Shown piece after piece: positions 1 to 8,641 of a DNA stretch of 64,000 nucleotides. How positions within the stretch are numbered: position 1 is the first letter of the stretch; every line of letters begins with the position of its first letter. A program made the position numbers and the translations under genes. The notes under the pieces are model-generated. The model had not been told where the DNA came from. It worked only from the letters and a program-made list of their open reading frames with translations, and searched no databases. Origin of the DNA: Kineosporia sp. NBRC 101731 (GTDB taxonomy: Bacteria; Actinomycetota; Actinomycetes; Actinomycetales; Kineosporiaceae); NCBI RefSeq assembly GCF_030269305.1, contig NZ_BSTC01000004.1, positions 163,963 to 227,962 on the forward strand, read 5' to 3'.

Positions 1-1336
1 GAGCCTGGGTGTGCGGCAGCCAGCGGGTCCACGACCAGGTGCTCTCGCCGTCCGGGCCGGCCAGGACCACCAGCCGCAGGTCGGTCGGGCCGTGCAGCGA
101 GACTGCCTGGGCCGCCATCCAGGCCGCGAGCGCGCTGCCCTGCGGGCCGGCGATGCCGACGACGCCGGCCTGGCGCACGTCGACGCGGACCGGCACCTGG
201 TCGAGCCAGGGCACGGTGGTGCGGCGGTGCTCGTCGCGGGTGGGGTCCTCGACGCTGGTGGCCGAGGGCAGGTCGGTGGTGCCGACCCGCACGCTCAGGA
301 AGTCGGGGTCGGCCCAGCGGCGTTCCCACAGTCGTTCGGAGGGCTGGGCGGCCATCCGCAGCAGCGAGGCCGGGTCGGGCAGTGACAGACGCAGGTTGTG
401 CTGCTCGTCCAGGACCGTGGCCTCGATGTCGTGCGTCAGCCGGGCCACCCGGGCCTCGTGCTCGGCCAGATCCTGGCGGTACTTCTCCATCGCCTGCTTA
501 CGGCCGCTGAACTGGGTGACGAGGGCACCCAGCGGGGAGAGCAGGGCGATGAAGATGAAGGTCCACTTACCGGTCACGAGGATCGTGACCAGAGCGCTGC
601 CGGCCGGCAGCAGCAGGATGGGCAGTAGCGGGATCGGCCGCTTGTCGGGCTTCTTCGGCGGCGACGGCAGCCGGAAGGTCTTCCCGGCCTCCGGCGGCAG
701 AAAGCGCGGTGGCCGGTTGAACTCCAGGCCCAGGCCGTCTTCGCTGGGGGTCAGCGGTGCTGGGACCGCGTGCGCCGAGGACACCTCCAGCAGGCTGTCG
801 CCCACGCCCAGCAGGCTGCCTTCGCGCCAGCGGACGCTGCCGGTGAGGTTCTTGCCGTCGAGCTGGGCCGCGTCGGCCCGCAGCAGTTCGGCGGTGCCGT
901 CCAGGTGCACGCGCACCTGCGCGGCGAAGGGCGGGGTGCCTCCCTGTGCCGACAGCCGCACCCGGCAGGCCGGGTCGCTGCCCAGGTCGTAGTCGCCCGG
1001 CGGGAGCCGGAACACCGTGCCCGCCGAGGGACCGGAGACCACCCGGACCTCGGTGCGGCCCTCCGGCGGCGGCCCGGCCGCGGCCGGCGCCCCCAGCCCG
1101 AGGTCGGCCCCGTCCCGCACCCCCGCCCGGCGCAGCGTGTCGCCGGGGGCCAGGGGCAGGGCCCCGGCGAACAGCACCGGCTCGCCCGCCCCGACCTGGT
1201 CCTGCCCCGGAGAACCCACTGTACGAGCCAGTTCCGCGGCGAGATCCCCGACCCGGGCCGCGGGGTCGGTCTCGACCACGACGGTGGTGGACACCGCCGG
1301 GTCGTACGGGTCGCGAACGCTGACATTCAGTCGCAC
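1..1336 (-). CDS. FtsK/SpoIIIE-type type VII secretion ATPase (EccC/EssC-like), N-terminal part
   Basis: The reading frame runs off the left edge, so only the first ~445 residues are present. Reading from GTG at 1336, residues 1-75 look like a ubiquitin-like YukD-type fold (VRLNVSVRDPYDPAVSTTVV). Residues ~85-195 resemble an FHA domain. Two closely spaced hydrophobic segments lie at ~228-262, followed by a charged helix (KQAMEKYRQDLAEHEARVAR) typical of the membrane-proximal region of EssC/EccC proteins. The Walker motifs would lie outside the window. In type VII systems this ATPase drives export of WXG100 proteins across the inner membrane. The WXG100-like gene 88 bases upstream on the same strand supports the assignment. 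The start was chosen because the coding pattern is continuous from this GTG; no strong Shine-Dalgarno was seen. Confidence 0.8.
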   Translation of the reverse strand, partial: MRLNVSVRDPYDPAVSTTVVVETDPAARVGDLAAELARTVGSPGQDQVGAGEPVLFAGALPLAPGDTLRRAGVRDGADLGLGAPAAAGPPPEGRTEVRVVSGPSAGTVFRLPPGDYDLGSDPACRVRLSAQGGTPPFAAQVRVHLDGTAELLRADAAQLDGKNLTGSVRWREGSLLGVGDSLLEVSSAHAVPAPLTPSEDGLGLEFNRPPRFLPPEAGKTFRLPSPPKKPDKRPIPLLPILLLPAGSALVTILVTGKWTFIFIALLSPLGALVTQFSGRKQAMEKYRQDLAEHEARVARLTHDIEATVLDEQHNLRLSLPDPASLLRMAAQPSERLWERRWADPDFLSVRVGTTDLPSATSVEDPTRDEHRRTTVPWLDQVPVRVDVRQAGVVGIAGPQGSALAAWMAAQAVSLHGPTDLRLVVLAGPDGESTWSWTRWLPHTQA

Positions 1337-1424
1337 GGCACATCGGCCTTCGTGATCGGTGGGTCCGGTGGGGCAGACAGGCCCGAGCTGGCAGGAACAG
1401 AGGACGACGGTGGGCCCGGGCGGT

Positions 1425-1718
1425 TCAGCCCAGGTTCGAGCCGAGCTGGTCGTCGGTCTGGGTGAAGGCCTCACCGACCGAGCGCACGTACTGGCCGATG
1501 CCCTGCAGGCCGGTGTTGACCTGCTCGAAGCCCTTGCTGAACTCGTCGAAGAAGGGCGAGAACTTCTGCTGCGCGGCCGGGGTGGAGTACCCGTTGGCCA
1601 GCAGACTCTGGATCTTGCCGCGCACCTCGGTGAGCTTGTCCTGCAACTGCGTGAAGTCGTTCAGCAGCGCCTGTGAGGTGGCCGCGGTCTCGTCAGAGTT
1701 GATCTTGTAATCGGGCAC
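1425..1718 (-). CDS. WXG100-family (EsxA-like) type VII secretion substrate, divergent turn motif
   Basis: The product is 97 residues, the normal size of WXG100 proteins, which form helical-hairpin dimers exported by type VII secretion. It starts at GTG 1718 behind a good GAGGAG site. The two predicted amphipathic helices (TSQALLNDFTQLQDKLTEV and AAQQKFSPFFDEFSKGFEQV) are separated by ANGYSTPAA. The usual Trp-x-Gly is therefore replaced by Tyr-Ser-Thr, while the following Ala-Ala and Phe are kept. The tail EAFTQTDDQLGSNLG fits actinobacterial family members. The FtsK-like ATPase lies directly downstream on the same strand, so the two probably share a transcript. No second Esx partner is seen in the window, which fits a homodimer or a partner beyond the left edge. 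Confidence 0.85.
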   Translation of the reverse strand: MPDYKINSDETAATSQALLNDFTQLQDKLTEVRGKIQSLLANGYSTPAAQQKFSPFFDEFSKGFEQVNTGLQGIGQYVRSVGEAFTQTDDQLGSNLG

Positions 1719-1844
1719 GGCGGTATCTCCTCGGCGTTGGGCGGCTCGTTCACGTGCGTGTCGCCAGCCATACGACGCACCGGGTCCCAAGGGTTCAGTG
1801 CACGAACATCGAACCCTTGACCCACTGCGCCTCGTACCCCGGGC

Positions 1845-3272
1845 ATGACGCGGAGAATTCCCGGCGGCCGGGCACTGCTGAGCCTGACCCTGCTGCTGCT
1901 CGTGACGCTCGGGCTGCTCGGCACCCTGGCGACCACGGCCTCCGCCGCCCCGCTCACCCGGACCACCCACAGCCGGCTCGCCCTCGTAGCCGCTACCGCC
2001 GGAACTGCGAGCGACGGCGAGAACCTCGTCAAGGTCTTCGTCGTGCCCGGGCTGGACCGGACCGGCGGGCAGCCGGTCGGCCTGGCCCAGGTCGCCGCCG
2101 CCACTCTCGGCGACCAGAACCGCGCCGGCGAGATCTTCCAGCTGAACCAGGGGCAGCGTCAGCCCGACGGTGACGCCCTGCAGAACGCGAACCAGCAGCT
2201 GACCCCCGGCTGGATCCTGCGCCTGCCCGACGACGCCACCGGTCAGCTCGTGCAGCTGGCCCGTGAGCGGGCCGACCAGGCCGTGGAGATGGACAACGGC
2301 CAGACCCAGGGCGGCAACGACACCGGTCTCCCGACGGCGGCGGTGCTCGCCGCCGCCGGCTCGGTGCTGCTGGCCCTGATCACCACCGCGATCGTGGCCC
2401 GGCGCCGGGTGGCCCGCTGGTTCTCCGGCCTCGGCCGGGCCCTGGACCGCCTGCGCGAGCCCGGCCGCCGACGCCGTCGCCTGGCCGGCCGGCGCTCGCT
2501 GGGCGACTCCTTCCGCTCCGACACCGAGACCGTGCGCCGCGCCTACGGCACGCTGGGCACCCTGCAGGCCGTTCCGGCTCCTCCCGGCGGCCACCCCCAG
2601 GTGCACGCGCTGGAGGTGGACCACGCCGGCGTCACCGTCTGGATCTCCGCCGACACCGTGGAACCGGTGCTGCCCGCCCCCTGGCAGAACCTGGAGAGCA
2701 CCCGCTGGCGGATGAACGGCCCCGGCCGCCCCGACGCCCCCGGCGCCCACGGCACCAGCGACGGCAGCGCGTGCCTGGTCCGGGTGGGACGCTCCGACTC
2801 CGACGGCATGACCGACGCCGTCCTCGTGGACCTGAGCCGGCTCGACGGCGTCCTCAGTGTGACCGGGGACCCCGAGGTGAGCCGCGACGTCGTGCGCCAC
2901 CTGCTCGCCGAGGTGGCCGCCGTGGCGCCCGGCACCCCGGTGCAGGTGATCGGCGCGCACCCCGCCCTGCCCGTCCCGGCCGGGCTGAACCAGGTCTCCG
3001 GCCCACCGGCGCGCACCCCGGCCCCACGGGAGAACTCCCCCGTGCGCGCCACCGCCGTGCGCCGGCCGGTCCGGGGACTGGTCGTGGTCGCCGGCACCCC
3101 CGACCGCGCGACCCTCGACGAATTGTTCCGGCTCTGCGGATCCGACGCAGCCGGATGGACGGGCCTGGTCGCCGGCGACGTCGCGACCGGCGCGCACTGG
3201 CGCTGGCACGCCCGCGCCGACGGCGACGTGCGCATCCCGGTGCTGGACCTCGACGTGACCGTGCCGGCCTGA
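1845..3272 (+). CDS. Membrane protein with signal peptide and LysM-like domain, near type VII secretion genes
   Basis: The 475-residue product begins with an Arg-rich n-region and a long hydrophobic core (LLSLTLLLLVTLGLLGTL) ending at an Ala-x-Ala cleavage site near residue 35. Residues ~63-135 resemble the LysM-like domains of actinobacterial membrane regulators (EIFQLNQGQRQPDG, then TPGWILRLPDD). A transmembrane helix at ~165-187 (AAVLAAAGSVLLALITTAIV) is followed by an Arg-rich stretch and a cytosolic ~270-residue domain with no motif I recognise. It is divergent from the WXG100 gene across a 126-bp gap. By position and architecture it may be a peptidoglycan-contacting accessory of the secretion system, but no specific Ecc family can be assigned. 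Confidence 0.6.
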   Translation: MTRRIPGGRALLSLTLLLLVTLGLLGTLATTASAAPLTRTTHSRLALVAATAGTASDGENLVKVFVVPGLDRTGGQPVGLAQVAAATLGDQNRAGEIFQLNQGQRQPDGDALQNANQQLTPGWILRLPDDATGQLVQLARERADQAVEMDNGQTQGGNDTGLPTAAVLAAAGSVLLALITTAIVARRRVARWFSGLGRALDRLREPGRRRRRLAGRRSLGDSFRSDTETVRRAYGTLGTLQAVPAPPGGHPQVHALEVDHAGVTVWISADTVEPVLPAPWQNLESTRWRMNGPGRPDAPGAHGTSDGSACLVRVGRSDSDGMTDAVLVDLSRLDGVLSVTGDPEVSRDVVRHLLAEVAAVAPGTPVQVIGAHPALPVPAGLNQVSGPPARTPAPRENSPVRATAVRRPVRGLVVVAGTPDRATLDELFRLCGSDAAGWTGLVAGDVATGAHWRWHARADGDVRIPVLDLDVTVPA

Positions 3273-3300
3273 GACCTACCCCCTGTTCGTGATCATCGAG

Positions 3301-3831
3301 TCAGGCGGCAACCTTCCGGCGCAGGACCGAAAGGGCATAGTGACGACGGGACTTCACCGTTCCCACCGGAATGCCGAGAGCCAGGGCGGTCTCCCGGGCG
3401 GTGAGCCCGTTCAGGCAGGTGTAGCGGATCACGTCGCGGTGCTCGGCCGACAGATGACGCAACAGCTCGTCGGTGATCTGCACGGCCACCACCTGGTCGG
3501 CGTGATCGGGATGCACCTGGCCGGTCAACGGCTCGGGACGGTGGTCGGTGCCGACACTCTCGTGCCGCGCACTGGCGCTGCGGATCCGGTCGATAGCCAG
3601 GTTGCGGGCCACCGTCAGCAGCCAGCCGCGCACCGAGCCCCTCGCCGCGTCGAGCACCCCGGCGTGCCGCCAGGCCCGGATCAGTGTCTCCTGCACGATG
3701 TCCTCGGCCAGGTGGTGATCGTTGATCACCGACTCGACGTACGCGAGCATCGCCCGGGAATGCTCGGCGACCAGGGCATCGAACAGCGGGTCCTGCCCGG
3801 TCACGGGAGATGACGTGATCATGGCGGTCAT
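3301..3831 (-). CDS. ECF-type RNA polymerase sigma factor
   Basis: The 176-residue protein has the two-domain layout of ECF sigma factors. Region 2 covers ~12-75 (AEDIVQETLIRAWRH is the classic -10 contact helix) and region 4 covers ~120-172 (HLSAEHRDVIRYTCLNG, then a helix-turn-helix ending TVKSRRHYALSVLRRK). The start at ATG 3831 is placed where similarity to the family begins; the frame stays open upstream, but that part is Arg/Gly-rich and non-family-like. No anti-sigma gene follows, since the next gene is convergent and ends 28 bases away. This is therefore an orphan ECF factor in this window. A direct-repeat motif typical of SARP binding lies just upstream. Confidence 0.9.
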   Translation of the reverse strand: MTAMITSSPVTGQDPLFDALVAEHSRAMLAYVESVINDHHLAEDIVQETLIRAWRHAGVLDAARGSVRGWLLTVARNLAIDRIRSASARHESVGTDHRPEPLTGQVHPDHADQVVAVQITDELLRHLSAEHRDVIRYTCLNGLTARETALALGIPVGTVKSRRHYALSVLRRKVAA

Positions 3832-3864
3832 GTCAGGGACCGTAGGTAGGTCCGCTTCCGGAAC

Positions 3865-3882
3865 TCTGACGTTTTTCTGACG
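3865..3882 (-). promoter_or_regulatory. Candidate SARP-type box: heptamer direct repeat with 11-bp period
   Basis: TCTGACG occurs twice, at 3865-3871 and 3876-3882, separated by four T residues, giving exactly an 11-bp period. On the sigma-factor strand the repeat reads CGTCAGA-AAAA-CGTCAGA and lies 34-51 bases upstream of the sigma start. SARP-family regulators are known to bind heptamer direct repeats at this period next to the -10 region. The adjacent upstream gene encodes a SARP. The function is inferred; only the repeat is seen. Confidence 0.45.
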
Positions 3883-3932
3883 TCCGTCCGACCGGCCCCG
3901 CCGGTTGGCCCTCCCCCGGGCCCTCCACCGGT

Positions 3933-6905
3933 TCAGGAGCGCTCGCGCCGCATCCCCGACCCGGTCGCCAGCACCTTGACCCGCACCAGCTCGGCGTCCG
4001 GATGACCGAGGTCTTCCAGCACGACCAGCGCCTGCCCCCACGCCGTGACGGCCGCCGCCGGCCGGCCCGCCCCCTGGTGCGCGTCACCGATGTGCACCAG
4101 GGTGTCGGCCTCCAGGTAGCGGTCGGCGATGTCGCGGAAGATGGCCAACGCCCGGGCGAACGAGTCCAGGGCCTCCTCGTACCGGGCGAGATGGTGCTGC
4201 GCGTACCCCAGGCTGTCCCAGGCCGCCGCCTCACCGTTGGGGTTGCCCACCTGCCGGTGCAGCGTGATCGACGCCCGGCAGTCGCCGAGCGCCTTCTCGT
4301 GGTCCCCGATCAGGATGTGCGTCCAGCCGACCTCGTTGTGCACCCAGCCCTGACCGCTCAGGTCGTCCAGTCCCCGGTACAGCGCCGCGGCACTGCGGTA
4401 CTGCTCCAGCGCGACCAGGTGGTCACCTCGTCCGTTCGCCTGGAACGCCAGCTGCCGGTGCGTGAACGCCTTGCCGACGAGGTCGCCGATCCGATCGAAC
4501 AGCCCCAGCGCCTCGACCAGGTTGCGGGTGGCCTCGGGGAACAGACCCAGGCGGAACTGCGCGAACCCCAGCGCCCGCGCGGCGTGCGCCTGACCGGCCC
4601 GGTCACCGCTACGCCGGGCCGCCCGCACCGCCAGCGACTGCAGCTGGGCCTGCACCTGCCAGGAACCGGCCCGGTCCAGGTAGTTCTCGATCACCCCGGC
4701 CAGCTGCCAGACGTGCCGGGCGTGATCGCCACGGTCGGCATGGTCGGCGCCCTCGGCGAAACTGCCCGGCGAACCGTGGATCTCCTCCTGCCGGATCGTC
4801 GAGACCAGCGCCAGCCGCTCGGTGTCCAGCCAGCCCGCCGCTTCGCGGGTGCTCGCGAACGTCTGCGTGACGGTGCCGGGAACCGCGTCCGGCAACGGGA
4901 TCCGGTCGCGACCGGGCCTCAGGGTGGCCGCCGCCGCGTCGGCGCTGTGCAGGTAGTGGTCGAGCAGCCGGGTGCGGGCGGCCGCGGACTCCTCCCGATG
5001 CTCCGGGAGCGCGGCCAGTTCCGCCGCGTACGCCCGCAGCAGCTCGTGGCAGCCGTACCGGCCCGGGCGGGTCTCGAAAATCAGGCTGGCGCGCAGGAGT
5101 TCGCGCAGCAGCAGCCGCACCTGCGGGCGTGGCTGACAGGCCAGGCTGACCGCCGCGGACAGGGAACAGTCGGGGCCGGCCTGCAGCCCGAGCAGACGGA
5201 ACAGTCGCGCGGCGCCGGAGGTGAGGACCTGGTACGACCAGGAGAACACCGACCGCACGTCGGTGGGGGCGCTCTCACCGCTGAAGGAGTCGAGGCTGCC
5301 GATCTCCCGCAGGTCGGTGGCCACGGCCTGCAGTGAGTAGGCCGGATTCACCGCGGCGTGCGCGCAGACCAGGGCCAGGGTCAGCGGCAGCCGCCCGGTC
5401 AGGTCGACGACCTGGGCCGCGGCGTCGGCCTCCAGGGTGGTGCGATCGGCGCCGAGCCGGGCGGCCAGGAAGGCCAGAGCCTCCGGGCGGGGCAGCAGGT
5501 CGAGCGCGACCGGGTGCGCACCCTGCGTCGCGACCAGATCGACCAGCTGGTGACGGCTGGTCACGATCACCAGGCTCCCGGTGGTGCCCGGCAGCAGATG
5601 ACGGACGTGGTCGCTGTCGCGGGCGTTGTCCAGCAGGATCAGCATCCGGCGTCCGGCCAGCAGACTCCGGTACAGCGATGCCTGGGCCTCCAGCCCGGCC
5701 GGGACCCGCGGCGCAGGCACCCCCAGCGCCTCCAGGAACGAGCGCATCACCTCGATCGCACCGGTCACGACGCCGCTGGGATGGAAACCGCGCAGGTTCA
5801 CGTAGAGCTGGCCGTCGGGGAACCGGTCGGCGACCTGGTGCGCCCAGTGCACGGCCATGGTGGTCTTCCCCACCCCACCCATGCCGCTGATCACCACCAG
5901 CCGGGGGGCACGGCCCGTTCCGGTCCCGGACAGCAGCGACGACACCACGTCCAGTTCGTGCCGTCGGCCCGTGAACGAGGCCAGGTCGGCCGGCAGCTGG
6001 GCGGGCGCGACCAGGGCGACCACCTCGTCCTCAGTTCCGGCCTTCTCGTCCTGATCGGCGTGATCGGCGTGATCGGCGTGATCGGGCCGGGCCGAAGAGC
6101 GCGGAACAGAGGACGAGGCGCTCACCTCGGTCTGCTCACGCACGCGCTGCCGGGCCTCGCGCAGTTCCGGACCCGGGGTCAGACCGAGCTCCTCGTCGAG
6201 CACGACCCGCAGACGCTCGAACCGGTCCAGCGCCTCCGCGGAGCGGCCGACCGCCGCCAGTACCAGCATCAGCCGGGCCTGCACGGCCTCGTCCAGCGGA
6301 TACCGGTCCGAGGCCTCCCGCAGCCGGGCGGGCAGATCACCGGCGATCGGGGCCCCGCCCGCGAGCGCCCGGTCGGCGGCGCGCCGGACCGCGGACAGGT
6401 ACTCCGCCTCGACCGCGACGAACGCCGGGTGCTGGCGCACCTCGGGGGTCAGGTCGGCGACCACCGGGCCGTGCCACAGGGACAGGGCCTTCAGGAGCAT
6501 CCCGGCGGCACGGTGGTGATCGGTGAGGGACGAGGCCTCACGCACCAGGTCGCGGAACTCCTCCAGATCGAGTGCGCGGCCGGGCGCGGCGGATGCGGCG
6601 CGTGCACCGCCGGTCACGTCGAGGCGGTAACCGGCTGCATCGCGGGTGACCCAGCGTGATGGGGTGCGCGCGGGAAGTTCGGGTTCGAGGGTGCGGCGCA
6701 GGGCGGCCATCTGCCGGTGCACCACGTTGACGGCCGTGTGCGGTGGATCGTGCGGCCAGAGCAGGTCGACGAGCTCGTGCAGCGCGACCGGCTGCCCGGA
6801 CCGGACCAGCAACAAGGCCAGGACGGCCCGCTGCTTGGGCGGCCCGAGGCGTAGCTCGGCGTCGCCCGACCAGCCGCGAAGAGGCCCCAGCACCCTGAAA
6901 TGCAC
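3933..6905 (-). CDS. SARP/AfsR-type transcriptional regulator (winged helix, BTAD, NB-ARC, TPR)
   Basis: From GTG 6905 the product is 990 residues. It starts VHFRVLGPLRGW, the usual opening of SARP proteins; a GTG 36 bases further upstream (6941) is also in frame. An OmpR/PhoB-like winged helix (~1-95) is followed by a bacterial transcriptional activation domain (~100-250). A polar linker with three DHA repeats comes next, then an NB-ARC/STAND ATPase with P-loop GMGGVGKTT near residue 340 and an LVIVTSRH motif. C-terminal TPR repeats span ~740-980. AfsR-like proteins of this size integrate signals through ATP binding and activate secondary-metabolism or developmental genes. The nearest candidate target is the ECF sigma gene immediately downstream, which carries an 11-bp direct repeat. 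Confidence 0.93.
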   Translation of the reverse strand: MHFRVLGPLRGWSGDAELRLGPPKQRAVLALLLVRSGQPVALHELVDLLWPHDPPHTAVNVVHRQMAALRRTLEPELPARTPSRWVTRDAAGYRLDVTGGARAASAAPGRALDLEEFRDLVREASSLTDHHRAAGMLLKALSLWHGPVVADLTPEVRQHPAFVAVEAEYLSAVRRAADRALAGGAPIAGDLPARLREASDRYPLDEAVQARLMLVLAAVGRSAEALDRFERLRVVLDEELGLTPGPELREARQRVREQTEVSASSSVPRSSARPDHADHADHADQDEKAGTEDEVVALVAPAQLPADLASFTGRRHELDVVSSLLSGTGTGRAPRLVVISGMGGVGKTTMAVHWAHQVADRFPDGQLYVNLRGFHPSGVVTGAIEVMRSFLEALGVPAPRVPAGLEAQASLYRSLLAGRRMLILLDNARDSDHVRHLLPGTTGSLVIVTSRHQLVDLVATQGAHPVALDLLPRPEALAFLAARLGADRTTLEADAAAQVVDLTGRLPLTLALVCAHAAVNPAYSLQAVATDLREIGSLDSFSGESAPTDVRSVFSWSYQVLTSGAARLFRLLGLQAGPDCSLSAAVSLACQPRPQVRLLLRELLRASLIFETRPGRYGCHELLRAYAAELAALPEHREESAAARTRLLDHYLHSADAAAATLRPGRDRIPLPDAVPGTVTQTFASTREAAGWLDTERLALVSTIRQEEIHGSPGSFAEGADHADRGDHARHVWQLAGVIENYLDRAGSWQVQAQLQSLAVRAARRSGDRAGQAHAARALGFAQFRLGLFPEATRNLVEALGLFDRIGDLVGKAFTHRQLAFQANGRGDHLVALEQYRSAAALYRGLDDLSGQGWVHNEVGWTHILIGDHEKALGDCRASITLHRQVGNPNGEAAAWDSLGYAQHHLARYEEALDSFARALAIFRDIADRYLEADTLVHIGDAHQGAGRPAAAVTAWGQALVVLEDLGHPDAELVRVKVLATGSGMRRERS
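6052..6084 (-). repeat. 9-bp tandem repeat inside the SARP gene, encoding Asp-His-Ala units
   Basis: A GGCGTGATC-type 9-mer is repeated in tandem and encodes consecutive Asp-His-Ala triplets in the linker between the BTAD and NB-ARC domains of the SARP protein. It stays in frame, so copy-number change would only lengthen or shorten the linker. Confidence 0.8.
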
Positions 6906-7203
6906 AGATACCAGTCTAGGTGGCCCTTTACGGTGAGTCACGGTTTTGCGCTCCCCCGTGTACTTCTGGCTCTCGCGGTCCGCGAGCGCAGACGGCAGCC
7001 AGATCAGTCACTCCCGCGACGCTACGGCGGTGCGGGCGAACACTCGACGAACCGGCCGGAATATCCGGGAAACGCCCCACCGAGAACACTTCCGACAATC
7101 GGAGAATTACTCCGAGTCGGTCCTGAGAAATTCGGCTGCGTGCTAGCTTCGGGGTCTTGCTCCGCTAGTGTGACCAGTCGAAACTCGGGGGAGATTGATC
7201 CGC
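6906..7203. other. Divergent intergenic region between the SARP gene and the 7204 gene
   Basis: About 300 bases without a convincing gene; the short frames here are Arg/Ser-rich and lack coding character. It must hold the divergent promoters. Two TAGnnT hexamers (near 7142 and 7168) are possible -10 elements for the plus-strand gene. No clear hairpin was seen. Confidence 0.4.
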
Positions 7204-7536
7204 ATGCCGCGATCATCCATCGGCTTGATTTCACCGTCCGGCATCAGCGTCATTTCTGACGCGCTGGATGTTGCACTAGGGGGGAAGACCTTGGTTGACG
7301 ACGATCTGCGTATTGCACGAGCTGTACCGCCACGACCCCGTCCTTCCGGAGAGACCCGGACGGTGCCGGAGATCATCGCTGAGTCCGGCGGGGAACTGAC
7401 CATTCCCCAGCTTGCGGAGAAGATGGACAAGCCCATGCTGACCGTGGCCGAGATCGTGCTGGAACTCGACCGTCTCGAGATCGTCCAGCTCGCCGGCCGT
7501 CCGGGCCACGAAAGTGTCCGGCTTCCTCCGCGGTAG
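7204..7536 (+). CDS. Small protein with winged-helix-like C-terminus, function unknown
   Basis: The frame encodes 110 residues from ATG 7204 (GGGGGAG ten bases upstream). A second possible start is TTG 7291 behind GGGGGGAAG, which would give 81 residues. The conserved-looking part is the C-terminal ~55 residues (VPEIIAESGGELTIPQLAEK...LTVAEIVLELDRLEIVQL). This has the helix-helix-wing spacing of a small winged-helix DNA-binding domain, with 'LERLEIV' in the usual recognition-helix end. The gene overlaps the next by 23 bases in another frame, so the two are probably translationally coupled. I do not recognise a named family. Confidence 0.6.
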   Translation: MPRSSIGLISPSGISVISDALDVALGGKTLVDDDLRIARAVPPRPRPSGETRTVPEIIAESGGELTIPQLAEKMDKPMLTVAEIVLELDRLEIVQLAGRPGHESVRLPPR

Positions 7537-8641
7537 CACCAAGGCCCAGGACGGCGGGGGTTCGCCCCCGCGTCTGGCGGCCCTGCGGGAGACCCCGACC
7601 GAATGGCGGCGGGGGCATCTCCTCGGCGCCGCGCTCGCGCTGGCGACCCTGATGGTGCTGACCCGTGAGGCGGTCGTGCTGGATGACCCGGGGTATTGGT
7701 CGTTCTACATCTCCGGACTTCTCGGCGGTATGACGTCCTTGGCGGAACTGGTGTCCCGGTATCGGGATGCCCCGGTGGTCGCCTCGATATCCATGCCCGG
7801 CCTGGCCTATATCCTGGTGAATGTCGGGGCCGCCCTGTGTGCCCTGTACATCGTCCAGAAATTTCATTGGGATCTGGGTGCGGGCCGCGAACACGAGCAG
7901 ATCGCCCAGATCTTTCTCGCCGGATTCGGGGCGGCCGCCGTCTTCCGCAGTTCTTTTCTCAATGTCACCTGTGGCGAGCAGCGGGTCAGTGTCGGCCCGT
8001 ACGCGGTGCTGCACGTGATCCTGACGGCCGCGGACCGGGCGGTCGACCGGGAGCGGGCGCTGGCCCGGACCCGGCACGTGCGCCGGGCCATGCGCGGCAT
8101 CTCGTTCCACGAGAGCGCGGACACCCTGTTCACCTACACCGTGGCGACCCTGCAGAACCTGCCGCCCGACGAGGTGGCGAGCGTGACGAACAAGATCTCC
8201 TTCCTGCGGGACTCGCAGAACCAGCGCGTTCCCGACTCGGCGAAGGCCCAGATTCTCGGGCTGTCGCTGATGACCCTGGTCGGCAGCAAGGTGCTCATGC
8301 AGGCTGCCGAGCACGTGCGCGAGCTCCAGAACGAGCGGCACCCGGCCGGCCGTACCCAGCACCGCGTGATCCAGCTACCGGACGAAGCCGGTGACACCGA
8401 CCGCGCGGCGCGGCTGAGCGCGCTGATCGACGTCACCCTCGCCCAGGAGGAGCAGGTGCCGCTGACCACCCTGCGGCAGTTGCTCGAGGCGCCCCTGAAC
8501 GACTTCGTCCCGGTCATGAACGCCCGGCTCAAGCAGGGCACCCTGCTCGTGCACGGATCACCCGGGGCCGAACTCGTCTCCCGCCCGATGCCCGGCCCGG
8601 GCGAGACCGCGGTCGCCGTGGACGATCACGAGACCGTCTGA
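7514..8641 (+). CDS. Integral membrane protein with long cytosolic C-terminus, unknown function
   Basis: The 375-residue protein starts at GTG 7514 inside the end of the preceding gene. Residues ~35-160 contain about four hydrophobic segments (for example LLGAALALATLMVLT, YWSFYISGLLGGMTSL, LAYILVNVGAALCALYIV and IAQIFLAGFGAAAVF). The remaining ~215 residues are soluble and rich in charged helices, ending in a proline/acid-rich tail. There is no catalytic signature I recognise. Pairing with a small putative winged-helix protein suggests a membrane sensor working with a regulator; this is inference. It is convergent with the prolyl iminopeptidase gene, overlapping its end by 16 bases. Confidence 0.7.
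   Translation: MSGFLRGSTKAQDGGGSPPRLAALRETPTEWRRGHLLGAALALATLMVLTREAVVLDDPGYWSFYISGLLGGMTSLAELVSRYRDAPVVASISMPGLAYILVNVGAALCALYIVQKFHWDLGAGREHEQIAQIFLAGFGAAAVFRSSFLNVTCGEQRVSVGPYAVLHVILTAADRAVDRERALARTRHVRRAMRGISFHESADTLFTYTVATLQNLPPDEVASVTNKISFLRDSQNQRVPDSAKAQILGLSLMTLVGSKVLMQAAEHVRELQNERHPAGRTQHRVIQLPDEAGDTDRAARLSALIDVTLAQEEQVPLTTLRQLLEAPLNDFVPVMNARLKQGTLLVHGSPGAELVSRPMPGPGETAVAVDDHETV

Noticed and set aside
1425..3209. 594-residue minus-strand frame ending in the WXG100 protein
   Set aside because: Only the last 97 codons have WXG100 character and a ribosome site; the upstream part is the antisense of the LysM-like gene.
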